NCBI GenBank assembly: GCA_013373015.1
Contig: JABXIQ010000023.1
Location: 1-64,000, forward strand
Source: Kangiellaceae bacterium
GTDB taxonomy: Bacteria; Pseudomonadota; Gammaproteobacteria; Enterobacterales; Kangiellaceae
Length of the DNA: 64,000 nucleotides
Reading direction: 5' to 3'
The notes beneath the pieces were generated by a model, which saw only the letters and a list, made by a program, of their open reading frames with translations, had not been told where the DNA came from and searched no databases. Numbering within the stretch: the first letter of the stretch is position 1; each line of letters begins with the position of its first letter. The translations under genes were made by a program, and so were the position numbers. Of the stretch, positions 44,455 to 54,342 are shown in pieces.

Positions 44455-45156
44455 ATGAATTTACGAGTGATCATAGTTGATGATGAACAACCAGCCAGAG
44501 ACAGACTGGCACGTTTATTATCAGTCTATCCCACCATCGAAATCATAGCCAAAGCTAGCGATGGTCAACAAGCGCTTGAAATGATCAAGCAGCAGCAACC
44601 TGACCTTATCTTTCTTGATATCTCAATGCCAGTGATGAATGGTATGCAACTTGCCGCTATTTTGAGCGAAACGTTTCCTCAATTACAGATAATTTTCACC
44701 ACCGCTTATGATGAATATGCTTTACAGGCTTTTGAAGTCAATGCTCAAGATTATTTGCTCAAACCTATTCGCCCAGAAAGACTTACACAAGCATTAAAAA
44801 AACTAGCACCTGCCAAGCGACAACCTGAATATCTAACCATCAAAGACCGCGACGTCACAAAACGCATTTTAGTCAGCGATATTATTTGCCTGCACGCCGA
44901 TCAAAAATATACGGAAATTCATTTAGCATCTGAGACTTATCTCTGTGTGGATAGTCTAAAAGAGCTAGAGCAGCGCTTTGCCGATACTTTTATGCGCCTG
45001 CACCGCTCTACTTTGGTCAATCGCAATTATTTAATGGGAATTGAGCAGCAACACAATGGCAGCTTGGTTGCGCTGATCAAAAACTGCTCACTCAAACCTG
45101 AGATTAGCCGCCGCCATCAACCCGAAATCCGTCAATTCTTGCAAAACGGCAACTAA
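44455..45156 (+). CDS. algR: AlgR-type LytTR response regulator
   Basis: A 233-residue regulator: receiver domain (1-115) with phospho-acceptor Asp in DLIFLDISMP, and LytTR DNA-binding domain (about 130-230; DIICLHADQKYTEIHLASE and FMRLHRSTLVNRNYL). AlgR in Pseudomonas controls alginate and type IV pili; the regulon here is not known. Its kinase is the preceding gene. Confidence 0.9.
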   Translation: MNLRVIIVDDEQPARDRLARLLSVYPTIEIIAKASDGQQALEMIKQQQPDLIFLDISMPVMNGMQLAAILSETFPQLQIIFTTAYDEYALQAFEVNAQDYLLKPIRPERLTQALKKLAPAKRQPEYLTIKDRDVTKRILVSDIICLHADQKYTEIHLASETYLCVDSLKELEQRFADTFMRLHRSTLVNRNYLMGIEQQHNGSLVALIKNCSLKPEISRRHQPEIRQFLQNGN

Positions 45157-45223
45157 CTCTCGCAACCTTTATAAGCCTCTATTAAACGATCCTAACCCTT
45201 AATTGTGTGGTAAAATCCTGCGC

Positions 45224-45229
45224 TATAAT
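45224..45229 (+). promoter_or_regulatory. Likely -10 box for hemC
   Basis: TATAAT in CTGCGCTATAATACTTT is an exact sigma-70 -10 hexamer, 61 nt before hemC ATG. A TTGTGT 15 nt upstream is a weak -35 with short spacing. It suggests hemC has its own promoter beyond algR. Confidence 0.55.
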
Positions 45230-45289
45230 ACTTTGATTTGGTCATAATAAAGCTGACCAAATAATAATCATTACTGGATTTAAGCTTTT

Positions 45290-46225
45290 ATGAGCATCAC
45301 AACTTTGCGCATTGCAACTCGCCAAAGCCCGCTTGCATTATGGCAAGCTGAATACGTACAAGACAGATTGCAACAATTGCACCCTGAGTTAACGGTGGAA
45401 CTGGTACCAATGACCACCCAAGGCGATAAAATTTTGGGCACTCCACTCACAAAAATTGGCGGAAAAGGTTTGTTTGTCAAAGAGTTAGAGCAAGCTATGC
45501 TGGATGGGCGTGCCGATATCGCAGTACATTCAATGAAAGATGTGCCCTATCAGTTTCCAGCAGGATTAGAGCTGAAAATTATTTGTGAGCGCGAAGATCC
45601 GAGTGATGCTTTTGTGTCCAATAAATACCATTGTTTAGACGATCTTCCTTGTGGCGCTGTAGTCGGAACTTCAAGCCTACGCCGCAAAGTACAATTATTG
45701 AAAGCACGCCCTGATCTGGTGATCAAAGACTTGCGCGGCAATGTTGGTACCCGCTTATCGAAACTAGACAATGGAGATTATGACGCGATTATTTTAGCTT
45801 CTGCAGGCCTTATTCGCCTAGATCTTGAGTCTCGCATTGCCAGTCGTTTTGACAGTGAATTAATGCTACCCGCTCCTGGCCAAGGCGCAGTGGGTATCGA
45901 AGCTCGCACCAATGATCCTGAGCTAGATGCTTTATTAGCACCGTTACAAGATGAAGCCACTGCTCAACGCGTATTAGCAGAGCGTACTATTACCGAAACC
46001 CTACAAGCCAGTTGTCAAGTGCCAGTCGCGGCCTTTGCCACTCTTGAGCAAGATGAAGAACAAACGACTTTACACCTCAAAGCCCTCGTTGGCTCAGAAG
46101 ATGGTCAATTGATAGAAGCCCAAGCTCATGGTTTAGCCGAAGAGGCTTTAAGTATTGGACATCAGGTAGCGCAGCAATTGGTTGAACAAGGCGCTATGCA
46201 ATTGATTGAGCAGTTGGCCGAATAA
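45290..46225 (+). CDS. hemC: Porphobilinogen deaminase (hydroxymethylbilane synthase)
   Basis: A 311-residue enzyme assembling four porphobilinogens into hydroxymethylbilane. [14 protein letters not shown] near the start, [11 protein letters not shown] with the catalytic Asp, [11 protein letters not shown] and [13 protein letters not shown] with the cofactor-bearing cysteine. First of hemC-hemD-hemX-hemY. Confidence 0.97.
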   Translation: MSITTLRIATRQSPLALWQAEYVQDRLQQLHPELTVELVPMTTQGDKILGTPLTKIGGKGLFVKELEQAMLDGRADIAVHSMKDVPYQFPAGLELKIICEREDPSDAFVSNKYHCLDDLPCGAVVGTSSLRRKVQLLKARPDLVIKDLRGNVGTRLSKLDNGDYDAIILASAGLIRLDLESRIASRFDSELMLPAPGQGAVGIEARTNDPELDALLAPLQDEATAQRVLAERTITETLQASCQVPVAAFATLEQDEEQTTLHLKALVGSEDGQLIEAQAHGLAEEALSIGHQVAQQLVEQGAMQLIEQLAE

Positions 46226-46234
46226 GTCAGATCT

Positions 46235-46981
46235 ATGAATCAACATCACGTCATTGTTACTCGTCCTTTGCCCTATGCACAGGCGTTGTGCCAATTGCTT
46301 GATGAGCATGAGTTTCATAGCTTGTGCCACCCTTTGATTGAGTTTGTGAATAACTCAGATCTTTCACCAGAGAAAATATTTCACCAATTAGCTGCCAGCG
46401 ACACATGGATATTTATCAGTCAACAAGCGGTCAATTACTGCCTGCAATCCTTTGATAATCAACAGTTAGCGCAACTCAAACCCAAAACTATCATTGCCGT
46501 CGGTGCCGCCACTCAGCTCAGCTTAACCAAATTTGGCTTTATCAGTCTCATACCGCAACAATCAAACAGCGAAGGCGTTTTGCAACTAATTAACCACTGC
46601 AATATCACGCAAAACAGCACCATCACACTCGTTCGCGGCAATCAAGGACGCGAATTACTTGAGCAACAACTTGCCCAACAATTCCAGCTTAGCCCTTTAG
46701 AAGTCTATTTTCGACAGACCGTTACAACCAATTGGCAACACTTAGCCAACATTTCTGGTCAAAAAGCTATCATTGCCAGCAGTGGGCAAATTCTTGAAAT
46801 CAGCCATCATTTGCTAAATTGTGCAAAATTACCGCACAATAACTTTGCCATTATCAGCGCAAGCGCCAGAATAACCGATATCGCGCATAACATGGGCTTT
46901 AATAATTGTTATACTGCTTTAAGCGCAAACAATCATGATTTGCTTGCAGCATGCCATCAATGGCGACAAGCGAATAGCTAA
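46235..46981 (+). CDS. hemD: Uroporphyrinogen-III synthase
   Basis: A 248-residue protein 9 nt after hemC. Sequence is poorly conserved in this family; recognition rests on VTRPLPYAQALCQLL at the start, WIFISQQAVNYCLQ, VGAATQLSL, the TLVRGNQGRELLEQQL segment and position in the operon. It closes the tetrapyrrole ring with inversion of ring D. Confidence 0.92.
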   Translation: MNQHHVIVTRPLPYAQALCQLLDEHEFHSLCHPLIEFVNNSDLSPEKIFHQLAASDTWIFISQQAVNYCLQSFDNQQLAQLKPKTIIAVGAATQLSLTKFGFISLIPQQSNSEGVLQLINHCNITQNSTITLVRGNQGRELLEQQLAQQFQLSPLEVYFRQTVTTNWQHLANISGQKAIIASSGQILEISHHLLNCAKLPHNNFAIISASARITDIAHNMGFNNCYTALSANNHDLLAACHQWRQANS

Positions 46982-47026
46982 ACAAAAACATTTTTATAAG
47001 TAATAACCGTCATATAGGTAATCACA

Positions 47027-48328
47027 ATGGGTCAACATGATAAGGATCTACACGATAATAATGAACTCAATAAGGAGACTCATGATCTTGTAGAAAATAT
47101 TGATTTAGAGACTAATGATACAGAAAACAACGATTCAGCAGCAAGCATAGGCCAGCGATCTAAACCAATCAAGAAAAAAGGAAGCGCCTTGAAGTGGCTA
47201 ATAAGTCTAATTTTACTTGGTGCGATAGCTTATGCAGCCTATTATGGCTGGCAACAATGGCAAACCTATAATGCTGCCACGGAAAAAGCCGATCTAGTCA
47301 GCAGCCTAAATCAGCAACTCAAAGCCCAAGATTCACGAATTAAACAATTGGTTCGTGAAAAAGAACAACAATCTGAACAGATTGACGATTTACGAGCCGA
47401 AATCAATCGACAAGTTGCGTCTATGCAAGAACAGCTTCGGAATACACAGCGTAAACTACAAGCCTATTCAGACAACTCTGCCAATCAACAAAATGAATGG
47501 ATGTTAGCAGAAGCAGAGTATCTTATTCGACAGGCAGCTCAGAAGCTTCATTTTAGTGAAGATGCTCGGTCTATTGTCGCTCTATTGCAAGCAGCCGATC
47601 TGCAATTGCAAGCTACCAACGATTCGAGTCTAACGCACTTACGCCAAGCCATCAGCAACGATATAAACAGTGTGCGCTCCAGTGGCAATCTCGATATCGA
47701 AGGCGTTTCTGTTCATTTAGAGACTCTTAAACAATCTGTTAGCCAATTGGAATTGGCAAGTGTCAACTTAAAAAGTGTTGAAGCTGATAAGAATGATGAG
47801 CAAACTGAGTTAGAACTTTCTCGCTGGCAACATTTTAAGCAATCAGTGTCTGATGCCTTAGGCAAGTATTACACTGTGCACGAATACAATGAGTCAGTAA
47901 AACCCTTTATTAGCCCACAGCAAGATGGCTTGTTACGTCAAAATATTTTATTAAACCTACAAACTGCTCAGTTAGCTGCCATGCAACATAATCAGGCGAG
48001 TTATCAAGCAGCTTTGCAAGAAACCACTTTATGGTTAAACGAATACTTCAAACAACAATCTCCTAATACTCAAGCGTTTCAAGCTCAACTTGAAGAGTTG
48101 TTAGCGCAAAGTGTGCAGCTTGATTTGCCAACACAGCTTTCTTCTCAGTCAGTAATTAGCCAAATCTCCGAGCGCAAAGTACAGCAATGGTTAGAGCAAG
48201 AACCAGAAAGCAGGCAACAGCAATCGCCAGAAGAGAACATAGACAACAATGCTGATAATTCTGAGCCAGCCCTCGAGCAGGAGAGCTTAGAGATTGATGA
48301 GCAAACAGAAGAGGATAACTTACTATGA
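47027..48328 (+). CDS. hemX: HemX-like membrane protein
   Basis: A 433-residue protein of the HemX family: acidic hydrophilic N-terminus (1-50), one membrane helix (about 58-78), a coiled coil (about 90-160; SSLNQQLKAQDSRIKQLVREKEQQ-type heptads), a globular domain with EAEYLIRQAAQKL, and an acidic tail. E. coli HemX was once called a methyltransferase, which is not supported by this sequence. It overlaps hemY by 4 nt. Confidence 0.9.
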   Translation: MGQHDKDLHDNNELNKETHDLVENIDLETNDTENNDSAASIGQRSKPIKKKGSALKWLISLILLGAIAYAAYYGWQQWQTYNAATEKADLVSSLNQQLKAQDSRIKQLVREKEQQSEQIDDLRAEINRQVASMQEQLRNTQRKLQAYSDNSANQQNEWMLAEAEYLIRQAAQKLHFSEDARSIVALLQAADLQLQATNDSSLTHLRQAISNDINSVRSSGNLDIEGVSVHLETLKQSVSQLELASVNLKSVEADKNDEQTELELSRWQHFKQSVSDALGKYYTVHEYNESVKPFISPQQDGLLRQNILLNLQTAQLAAMQHNQASYQAALQETTLWLNEYFKQQSPNTQAFQAQLEELLAQSVQLDLPTQLSSQSVISQISERKVQQWLEQEPESRQQQSPEENIDNNADNSEPALEQESLEIDEQTEEDNLL

Positions 48329-49557
48329 AACTAAAGTGGTGGTTACTTCTTGGTTTGTTTGGTGGCCCTTTAGTCGCCTATTTAATAAAACAGGTTCCGG
48401 GTTCAACCTATATCGTACTCGACCAAACAGCCATTGAATTTCAGAATAATTTTGCCATTGCCTTGTTGATCCTAGCTGGCCTTGGCTTATGGCTTTTGTG
48501 GTTATTGGTTCGCTATATTTTACGCACCAGCAATTTAACTGTTGGTTGGTTTGGTGATCGCGGACTACGTAAAGCACAACAAAATACCATTGATGGAATG
48601 ATTGCCTTAGCGGAAGGACATTGGAAAACCGCAGAAAAGCTGCTCACCAAAGGTGCACAAATTGACGACACCAAACTGATCAACTATCTTGCAGCAGCTC
48701 GTGCGGCTCAAGAGCAAAACCTCGACAAAAATCGTGATGATTATTTGAAAGCTGCCGCACAAGCGCAGCCAGAAGCCCAAATTGCGGTAGGCTTAACGCA
48801 AGCGCAATTACAACTGCAGCACAAGCAGTATGAGCAGGCACTGGCAACCTTAAACCATTTGCGCAGCATGTCTCCGCATCACCCTTATGTACTCAAGTTA
48901 TTAAATCAATTATTCAATCGCTTACAAGATTGGCAGCAAGTGATTGAGCTTTGCCCTAAATTACGCAAAAACCGAGTACTAAGCTCTGAACAACTTGATG
49001 CTAATGAAATCAATGCTTGGTTAAAACAACTTGAGAAAGAAAATGCCTTGTCAGGATTTGATGCAGCTCAACAAGTTTGGAAATCTTCACCTAAGATTTT
49101 TACCGCCTCTTCTGAAGCTCAATTAAATTTTGCCAAGATTCTAGCTGAACACCAACAGCAAGAACTTTTAGAAAGCCATATTAAAAACTCAATGAAGCAG
49201 AGCTGGCAAGATGAACTTGCCCAATTGTTTGGAGATATTCATAGCGAGCAACCTGCGAAAACCCTCGCTAGCGCTGAACAATGGTTAAAGCAAAAGCCTC
49301 AAAATGTGAGCTTATTGACTGCATTGGGAAAATTATCACTGCAAGCACAGCTATGGGGTAAATCGAAGTCTTATTTAGAGCAAAGTATTCAATTAAAACC
49401 CTCTGCCGAAGCTTACTTTTATTTAGCTCAGGCTTTTGAGCAGTTAGGACATCCGATTAACGCCCAAGAACAATATCAATCGGGATTGTTACACCAGGTA
49501 CAGCCGAAACAACAATACGACTTATTGGCGGATTTGACTCAAAATTATAATCGATAG
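48325..49557 (+). CDS. hemY: HemY-like TPR membrane protein
   Basis: A 410-residue protein with two N-terminal membrane helices (about 5-25 and 45-65) and a tetratricopeptide-rich soluble domain. Proteobacterial HemY is not the Bacillus protoporphyrinogen oxidase of the same name; its role is unclear. The TPR character shows in repeated Ala/Leu helices and PHHPYVLKLLNQLFN. Overlap with hemX shows coupling. Confidence 0.92.
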   Translation: MKLKWWLLLGLFGGPLVAYLIKQVPGSTYIVLDQTAIEFQNNFAIALLILAGLGLWLLWLLVRYILRTSNLTVGWFGDRGLRKAQQNTIDGMIALAEGHWKTAEKLLTKGAQIDDTKLINYLAAARAAQEQNLDKNRDDYLKAAAQAQPEAQIAVGLTQAQLQLQHKQYEQALATLNHLRSMSPHHPYVLKLLNQLFNRLQDWQQVIELCPKLRKNRVLSSEQLDANEINAWLKQLEKENALSGFDAAQQVWKSSPKIFTASSEAQLNFAKILAEHQQQELLESHIKNSMKQSWQDELAQLFGDIHSEQPAKTLASAEQWLKQKPQNVSLLTALGKLSLQAQLWGKSKSYLEQSIQLKPSAEAYFYLAQAFEQLGHPINAQEQYQSGLLHQVQPKQQYDLLADLTQNYNR

Positions 49558-49568
49558 GCCGTATTTCT

Positions 49569-49811
49569 TTATAACACTTCTTTAACGTTAATTTGCTGGA
49601 TTGCACCGTTTGATCCAGCATCTACATTCTCTGGATACATTTTTTCTATAAAATCGCACTCCGTACACTCTCGCACCATAATATGGTGTTCGGCAGCATT
49701 GTGTTGGCCGATATCTTTTTCAAAATAGCTTACTGTTGTATCCATTTTTTGACAGTTTGGGCAGCGAGCTCCAGCAATGAAGCGTTTTACTGTTTGATTG
49801 ACTGTGGCCAT
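49569..49811 (-). CDS. YheV-like small zinc ribbon protein
   Basis: An 80-residue protein with two CxxC pairs, CPNCQK and CTECDF, that could bind one zinc. The start VNQTVKRFIAGARCPNC is typical of the YheV family. Function unknown. It is convergent with hemY, 11 nt from its stop. Confidence 0.85.
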   Translation of the reverse strand: MATVNQTVKRFIAGARCPNCQKMDTTVSYFEKDIGQHNAAEHHIMVRECTECDFIEKMYPENVDAGSNGAIQQINVKEVL

Positions 49812-49915
49812 AATGCTTTATGCCTCTTTAATACTTATCCGCAATAGCTAAATGATTGAATTTATTGAGCGCTTGCTATATGGTTTCAAACACACTTTTA
49901 CTGAAACCTTAAACT

Positions 49916-51265
49916 ATGTCTTGGCTTAGTATTCTACCACCAATCTTAGCAATTGCAGTTGCAATCTGGAAACGCGAAGTGATTATCGCTTTATTAGTTG
50001 CTATTTTCTCAGCGGAGATGATTTTAGTGGGCGGCAATCCTATCGCTGGATTTACTCAAACCGTTGATCGAATTGTGAATGTTTTTTCAAGTGGTTATAA
50101 CACCCGCATTCTAATGTTCAGCTTATTGATTGGCGCACTCATTCAATTGATAAAAATCTCTGGCGGTGTCCCCGCGCTGGTCAATTGGTTAACAGGTCGC
50201 GGCATTGTGAATAACCAGCGCAAAGCAGGGCTATTACCAACCTTGCTAGGTTCCAGTATCTTTATTGATACCAATATGAGCGTGTTGACCGCAGGTTTAT
50301 CATCACAAGATTTATTTGATAAATTCAATATGAGTCGAGCGCGTTTGGCCTATATCATCGACTCTACCTGCGCACCAATTAGCGTACTGATTCTACTTAA
50401 TGGTTGGGGTGCAGCAATTCTTGGTCAAGTTACTGAAACGGGCATTGCCGATCCTACATCCGTGATGATTAACAGTATCGCGCTCAATTTCTATGCCATC
50501 GTTACCCTACTTATTGTTTTTTATACAGTTTTCAGCACCAAAGTTTATGGTCCAATGAAAACCGCAGAAACCAAGCAAACGCCAACAGTTTCCGAAAAAT
50601 TATCTCAAGCCACTAAGAAGCGCTATATGCTAATCCCATTAGTTTTTATGGTGCTTAGCATTCTGTTATTTATGTTTATCACTGGCGAGGGCGATTTGCG
50701 CAAAGGCTCAGGCTCACAATCGGTATTATGGTCAGTCATCTTATCAACTCTATTGATTTTCTTACTACTTCGTTATGACGCCAAACGTAAAACCAAAGAG
50801 CTTATCGAAGAATCTTTCAAAGGATTAGGCAATTTATTACCGCTGGTGACATTAGTCTTATTGGCTTTCGCTTTATCTTCTTCTATGGGTGATCTCAAAA
50901 CTGGAGAGTTCGTTGCAAGCGCGGTAGGCGAGCATTTACCCAACTGGATCATCCCTGCATTAATTTTTGTGCTAGCAGGTTTTATATCCTTTACCACAGG
51001 TACCTCTTGGGGCACCTTTGGTATTCTAATACCAATTGCCATTCCACTTGCTCAAGCCTTAGGCATCAATCCTAGTTTAGTATTAGGAGCTGTACTAGGC
51101 GGCAGTGTATTTGGTGACCATGCATCGCCTATTTCCGATACTACGGTGATATCGTCACTCGCAGCAGGTTGCGACTTACTGGAGCACGTTAAAACTCAAT
51201 TACCTTACGCGCTAACCGCTGGTGGCATAAGTATTGCTTTATACCTAGTGGCAGGCTTTCTGTAG
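49916..51265 (+). CDS. NhaC-family Na+/H+ antiporter
   Basis: A 449-residue membrane protein with about 11 helices. NhaC-family signals include SSIFIDTNMSVLTAG, DSTCAPISVLILLNGWG, FTTGTSWGTFGILIPIAIPLA and GSVFGDHASPISDTTVISS. It probably exchanges sodium for protons, consistent with a salt environment, although related proteins move organic acids. Confidence 0.88.
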   Translation: MSWLSILPPILAIAVAIWKREVIIALLVAIFSAEMILVGGNPIAGFTQTVDRIVNVFSSGYNTRILMFSLLIGALIQLIKISGGVPALVNWLTGRGIVNNQRKAGLLPTLLGSSIFIDTNMSVLTAGLSSQDLFDKFNMSRARLAYIIDSTCAPISVLILLNGWGAAILGQVTETGIADPTSVMINSIALNFYAIVTLLIVFYTVFSTKVYGPMKTAETKQTPTVSEKLSQATKKRYMLIPLVFMVLSILLFMFITGEGDLRKGSGSQSVLWSVILSTLLIFLLLRYDAKRKTKELIEESFKGLGNLLPLVTLVLLAFALSSSMGDLKTGEFVASAVGEHLPNWIIPALIFVLAGFISFTTGTSWGTFGILIPIAIPLAQALGINPSLVLGAVLGGSVFGDHASPISDTTVISSLAAGCDLLEHVKTQLPYALTAGGISIALYLVAGFL

Positions 51266-51302
51266 GACTGTTGGTTAATACTTAAATACTTAAATACTTA
51301 CG

Positions 51303-52079
51303 ATGAATAGACCATTACGTTATGCCGTTGTTGGCAACCCGATATCACACAGTATGTCGCCTAAATTGCATCCGCAATTTGCCCAGCAATTCGGTATTGA
51401 TATTAACTACCATAAAATCTGTCCTACAAAAAAAGGGTTTTATCGAGTACTCAATGACTTCTTTTCCAGTGGCGGAAAAGGATTAAACATTACCGCTCCC
51501 TTTAAAGAGCTCGCCGTTGAATACGCCGACATCATTACCGAGCGCGCTCGTGATGCCAATAGCGTTAATACCCTGGTCTATTCACCAGATGGAATTATTG
51601 GTGACAGCACTGATGGCATTGGCTTTTTACGTGACCTATATAATAAACAAATATTCTTTCAAAATAAGCGAGCGGTACTACTTGGTGCTGGCGGCGTTGC
51701 TCGCTGTATCGCATCTGCTTTGTTATTAGATGGCTTTGAGGTTTATATCATTAACCGTACTCAATCTAAAGCACACAAACTTGCTGAAGACTTATCACAC
51801 CTTGGTCATATTCAAATTTATGATAAACAGGATCATATCGATCTTGTAGTTAATTCCGTTAGTAAAAACGGTGAACGCTTTTTATCTGAAATATTTTTTG
51901 ATCTTAACGCCACCGCCTATGACTTAAACTATGGCGACAAAGCACAAACCTTTATTCAAGCAGCACAAGAGTTTACTACTCAACAATTTGATGGTTTAGG
52001 AATGTTAATAGAACAAGGGGCGGAGTCTTTTGGGTTATGGACTGGGAAGTATCCTGATACCTTAAAGATTCATTTTTGA
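51303..52079 (+). CDS. aroE: Shikimate dehydrogenase
   Basis: A 258-residue enzyme for reduction of 3-dehydroshikimate. Start GNPISHSMSPKLH, catalytic Lys in LNITAPFKE, Asp in GDSTDGIGF, and NADP loop LLGAGGVARC. Two common positions differ: A for V in the TVPFK motif, and S for N before TDG. The length is slightly short. These are tolerable, but an AroE-like paralogue cannot be excluded. Confidence 0.87.
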   Translation: MNRPLRYAVVGNPISHSMSPKLHPQFAQQFGIDINYHKICPTKKGFYRVLNDFFSSGGKGLNITAPFKELAVEYADIITERARDANSVNTLVYSPDGIIGDSTDGIGFLRDLYNKQIFFQNKRAVLLGAGGVARCIASALLLDGFEVYIINRTQSKAHKLAEDLSHLGHIQIYDKQDHIDLVVNSVSKNGERFLSEIFFDLNATAYDLNYGDKAQTFIQAAQEFTTQQFDGLGMLIEQGAESFGLWTGKYPDTLKIHF

Positions 52080-52463
52080 TCGTTGCGCGATAAACCAGCC
52101 TAAAACGGTTGCCAACATAAATTTTAATACTTCTTGAATAAGCTCACTAATCAATAGCATTAAAGATGTAACTCCAACTATTTCTAATTTTATTTGATCA
52201 AGAATAACTTTACCAAACAGCAAAGTAATAATAAAACTTAAAACTCCTAGTAATAATCCATTTGCTAATAAGTTGCTCTTAGCAAAATATCCAATAATTA
52301 GCCCAGGTATTAGCCACCTGAATATATCTAGCCATCTAGTCCCCTCTGATGGCCATGGGTTGAAAACTCCCTTTTCATCCAGAATATTCAGGCTTAAATA
52401 ATATGATAAGCAATATATGCCTATAGATAAAAGAACTGCTATTAATATTAATTTAATCTTCAA
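52062..52463 (-). CDS. Hypothetical membrane protein
   Basis: A 133-residue protein with four hydrophobic helices (about 5-24, 43-62, 66-85 and 103-122). It is not recognised. It overlaps the aroE 3' end by 18 nt, convergent. The low GC of 52100-52460 and codon use suggest a fast-evolving or acquired gene. Confidence 0.5.
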   Translation of the reverse strand: MKIKLILIAVLLSIGIYCLSYYLSLNILDEKGVFNPWPSEGTRWLDIFRWLIPGLIIGYFAKSNLLANGLLLGVLSFIITLLFGKVILDQIKLEIVGVTSLMLLISELIQEVLKFMLATVLGWFIAQRSKMNL

Positions 52464-52591
52464 AAGATTTCCTTAGTTAGGTTATGAGCGCAGCTAGTAC
52501 GCGGCATTTAGTATCGCAAAAAGCGGAGTTTACTATGAGTAAATGAGCATTTTTAAGATACTAAATAACAAAGTAATAGCAAGCGTAATAG

Positions 52592-52993
52592 TTATTTACT
52601 TGAAATTGGTGGGTGATGAATCATTTGCACTCGATTCCCATCCGGATCACTACAATAAAAACTGGTCGCACCATCTCGATGCAAACGAGGCTGCGTAAAC
52701 ATCTTCACATCATGTTCTTTTAAAAATTCATACCACTGATACACTTCTTCAGCAGTGTTCATAATAAAACCCAAATGATCGAGCTTTTGTCCACCAGTAG
52801 TATCTAATTCAGGCTGCTTGCGATGCAAGGCCAAGTTATCATGCCCTTGCGAGCTTAAATACACATTATCGGGATCAGGGCGCCATTCAACTTCCATGCC
52901 AATTAAGTCGGTATAAAACTTTTCGGTTGCTTCAAAATGCTCGACAAAAAGTGCTAAATGGCGCATACCTAAATGATTTGCGGGTCTTTTCAT
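52592..52993 (-). CDS. VOC (glyoxalase/dioxygenase) family protein
   Basis: A 133-residue protein with the paired beta-alpha-beta-beta-beta fold of the vicinal oxygen chelate family. Metal-ligand candidates: His in MRHLALFVEH, a His in KLDHLGFIM and Glu/Asp near FYCSDPDGNRVQM. Glyoxalase I-like or fosfomycin-resistance-like activity cannot be told apart. It lies 42 nt downstream of the OsmC-like gene on the same strand. Confidence 0.85.
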   Translation of the reverse strand: MKRPANHLGMRHLALFVEHFEATEKFYTDLIGMEVEWRPDPDNVYLSSQGHDNLALHRKQPELDTTGGQKLDHLGFIMNTAEEVYQWYEFLKEHDVKMFTQPRLHRDGATSFYCSDPDGNRVQMIHHPPISSK

Positions 52994-53035
52994 AACAGTA
53001 GTTTTTTCCTTACCGTTTTCTTGATTCTTTTCCGT

Positions 53036-53446
53036 TCAAGCAGGAACAATATCAAATGTAGCTGTGATCGGCATTTGCTTATCTAACGAGTGCATCACCG
53101 AACAATATTTTTCTACTGATAAATCAACCGCCTTTTGTACATGCTTAACCGATAAATCTTCGCCCGTTACCACAAAATGAAGATTAATCGCGGTAAAACG
53201 ACGCGGTGGTTCATCGGCACGCTCAGATTCCAGCTGACATTGGCAACCTTTAATATTTTGGCGGGCTTTTTCCAAGATCATTACCACATCAATCGAAGCA
53301 CAAGCCCCCACCGACATTAATAGGGTTTCCATAGGCGAGGCATAATCTCCTTCCCCGCCAAACATTACCCGCTGTCTTTTGCTATTTTTTCCAACGAAAT
53401 TCAGTGATTTATCTTGCTGCCCAACCCAATCTACTACGACTTTCAT
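53036..53446 (-). CDS. OsmC-family peroxiredoxin-like protein
   Basis: A 136-residue OsmC/YhfA-type protein. Conserved Cys residues are in SVGACASIDVVMILEKAR (near 50) and VEKYCSVMHSLD (near 113). Reduction of organic hydroperoxides is the family function. It resembles E. coli YhfA, which is also divergent from crp, as here. Confidence 0.88.
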   Translation of the reverse strand: MKVVVDWVGQQDKSLNFVGKNSKRQRVMFGGEGDYASPMETLLMSVGACASIDVVMILEKARQNIKGCQCQLESERADEPPRRFTAINLHFVVTGEDLSVKHVQKAVDLSVEKYCSVMHSLDKQMPITATFDIVPA

Positions 53447-53583
53447 ATCTTTGTGCCTAATTTTGTGATCCAGTTAAAATTTCTATAGGGTATATAGTGC
53501 CACAACTAATTTGATTTTGAAGAGGCACACGACTAAGATTTCATGCTATATTTTGATATAAGACAATAAATTAGGAAATTTAT

Positions 53584-54219
53584 ATGGCGTTACCTTATCA
53601 TTTGGCACAAGACGAGACCATTCAGTGGTTTTTAAATCATTGCCAGCGACGTCGCTTTCCAGCTAAAAGCACATTAATTTATGCTGGTGACTCTTCTAAT
53701 ACCTTATATTTCCTACTTGAAGGTTCTGTAACCGTCCTGATTGAGGATGACGAAGGCCGAGAATTGGTACTTGCTTACCTAAATCCTGGCGATTTCTTTG
53801 GTGAAATGGGTTTATTCTCTGATGAGCATGACCGCACGGCATGGGTTCGCACCAAAACTGAGTGTGAAGTTGCTGAAATCAGCTATGAGAAATTCCGCCA
53901 ACTAACTAAAGACAATCCTGAAATTTTGTTCAAATTAGCCACTCAATTGTCGAGCCGACTGCGCAATACTTCACGTAAAGTTGGAGACTTGGCGTTCTTG
54001 GATGTCACTGGTCGAGTTGCACGTGCATTATTGGATCTTGCTAAAGAACCAGACGCCATGACTCACCCTGACGGTATGCAAATTAAAGTTACCCGCCAAG
54101 AGTTAAGTCGTATTGTTGGCTGCTCACGTGAAATGGTTGGCCGAGTGTTAAAGGCACTGGAAGAACAAGGTCATATACATGTTAAAGGTAAAACTATGGT
54201 TATTTTTGGAGCGAGGTAA
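53584..54219 (+). CDS. crp: CRP/Vfr-type cyclic AMP receptor protein
   Basis: A 211-residue regulator: cyclic-nucleotide domain (about 15-125; [31 protein letters not shown] includes the phosphate-binding R and neighbours) and a C-terminal helix-turn-helix ([26 protein letters not shown]). This HTH recognises TGTGA-N6-TCACA; a perfect copy is at 34720. The order OsmC-like gene then crp is shared with E. coli. Confidence 0.95.
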   Translation: MALPYHLAQDETIQWFLNHCQRRRFPAKSTLIYAGDSSNTLYFLLEGSVTVLIEDDEGRELVLAYLNPGDFFGEMGLFSDEHDRTAWVRTKTECEVAEISYEKFRQLTKDNPEILFKLATQLSSRLRNTSRKVGDLAFLDVTGRVARALLDLAKEPDAMTHPDGMQIKVTRQELSRIVGCSREMVGRVLKALEEQGHIHVKGKTMVIFGAR

Positions 54220-54230
54220 CTCGCTATTGT

Positions 54231-54251
54231 CATTCCCGAGAAAGCGGGAAT
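54231..54251. repeat. Palindrome CATTCCCG/CGGGAAT
   Basis: Near copy of the 7160-7181 palindrome, right after crp. Loop AGAAAG. Part of a small dispersed repeat set. Confidence 0.55.
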
Positions 54252-54263
54252 CACTTTCATTTT

Positions 54264-54290
54264 AAGCCTGAGTTTATCTCAGGCTTTTTT
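54264..54290 (+). terminator. Rho-independent terminator of crp
   Basis: AAGCCTGAG/CTCAGGCTT, a perfect 9-bp stem with a 5-nt TTTAT loop and T6, 45 nt after the crp stop. Confidence 0.9.
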
Positions 54291-54318
54291 ATTTATAGAT
54301 ATTGTATTTTATTGTTCA

Positions 54319-54342
54319 TTTTCTTTGCTTGTCCAAAGAAAA
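54319..54342. repeat. Relic-like repeat with TTTTCTTTG/CAAAGAAAA palindrome
   Basis: In the 379-nt gap 54220-54598, after the crp terminator, a perfect 9-bp AT-rich palindrome is followed by AAAGACACCCC and later CTAACTCACAGGGG. I recall similar sequence blocks in unrelated gammaproteobacterial genomes, as relics of a dispersed element. No ORF or promoter of note is seen in the rest of the gap. Confidence 0.35.

Noticed and set aside
47027-48328. HemX as uroporphyrinogen methyltransferase
   Set aside because: The protein is a coiled-coil membrane protein with no methyltransferase motif.
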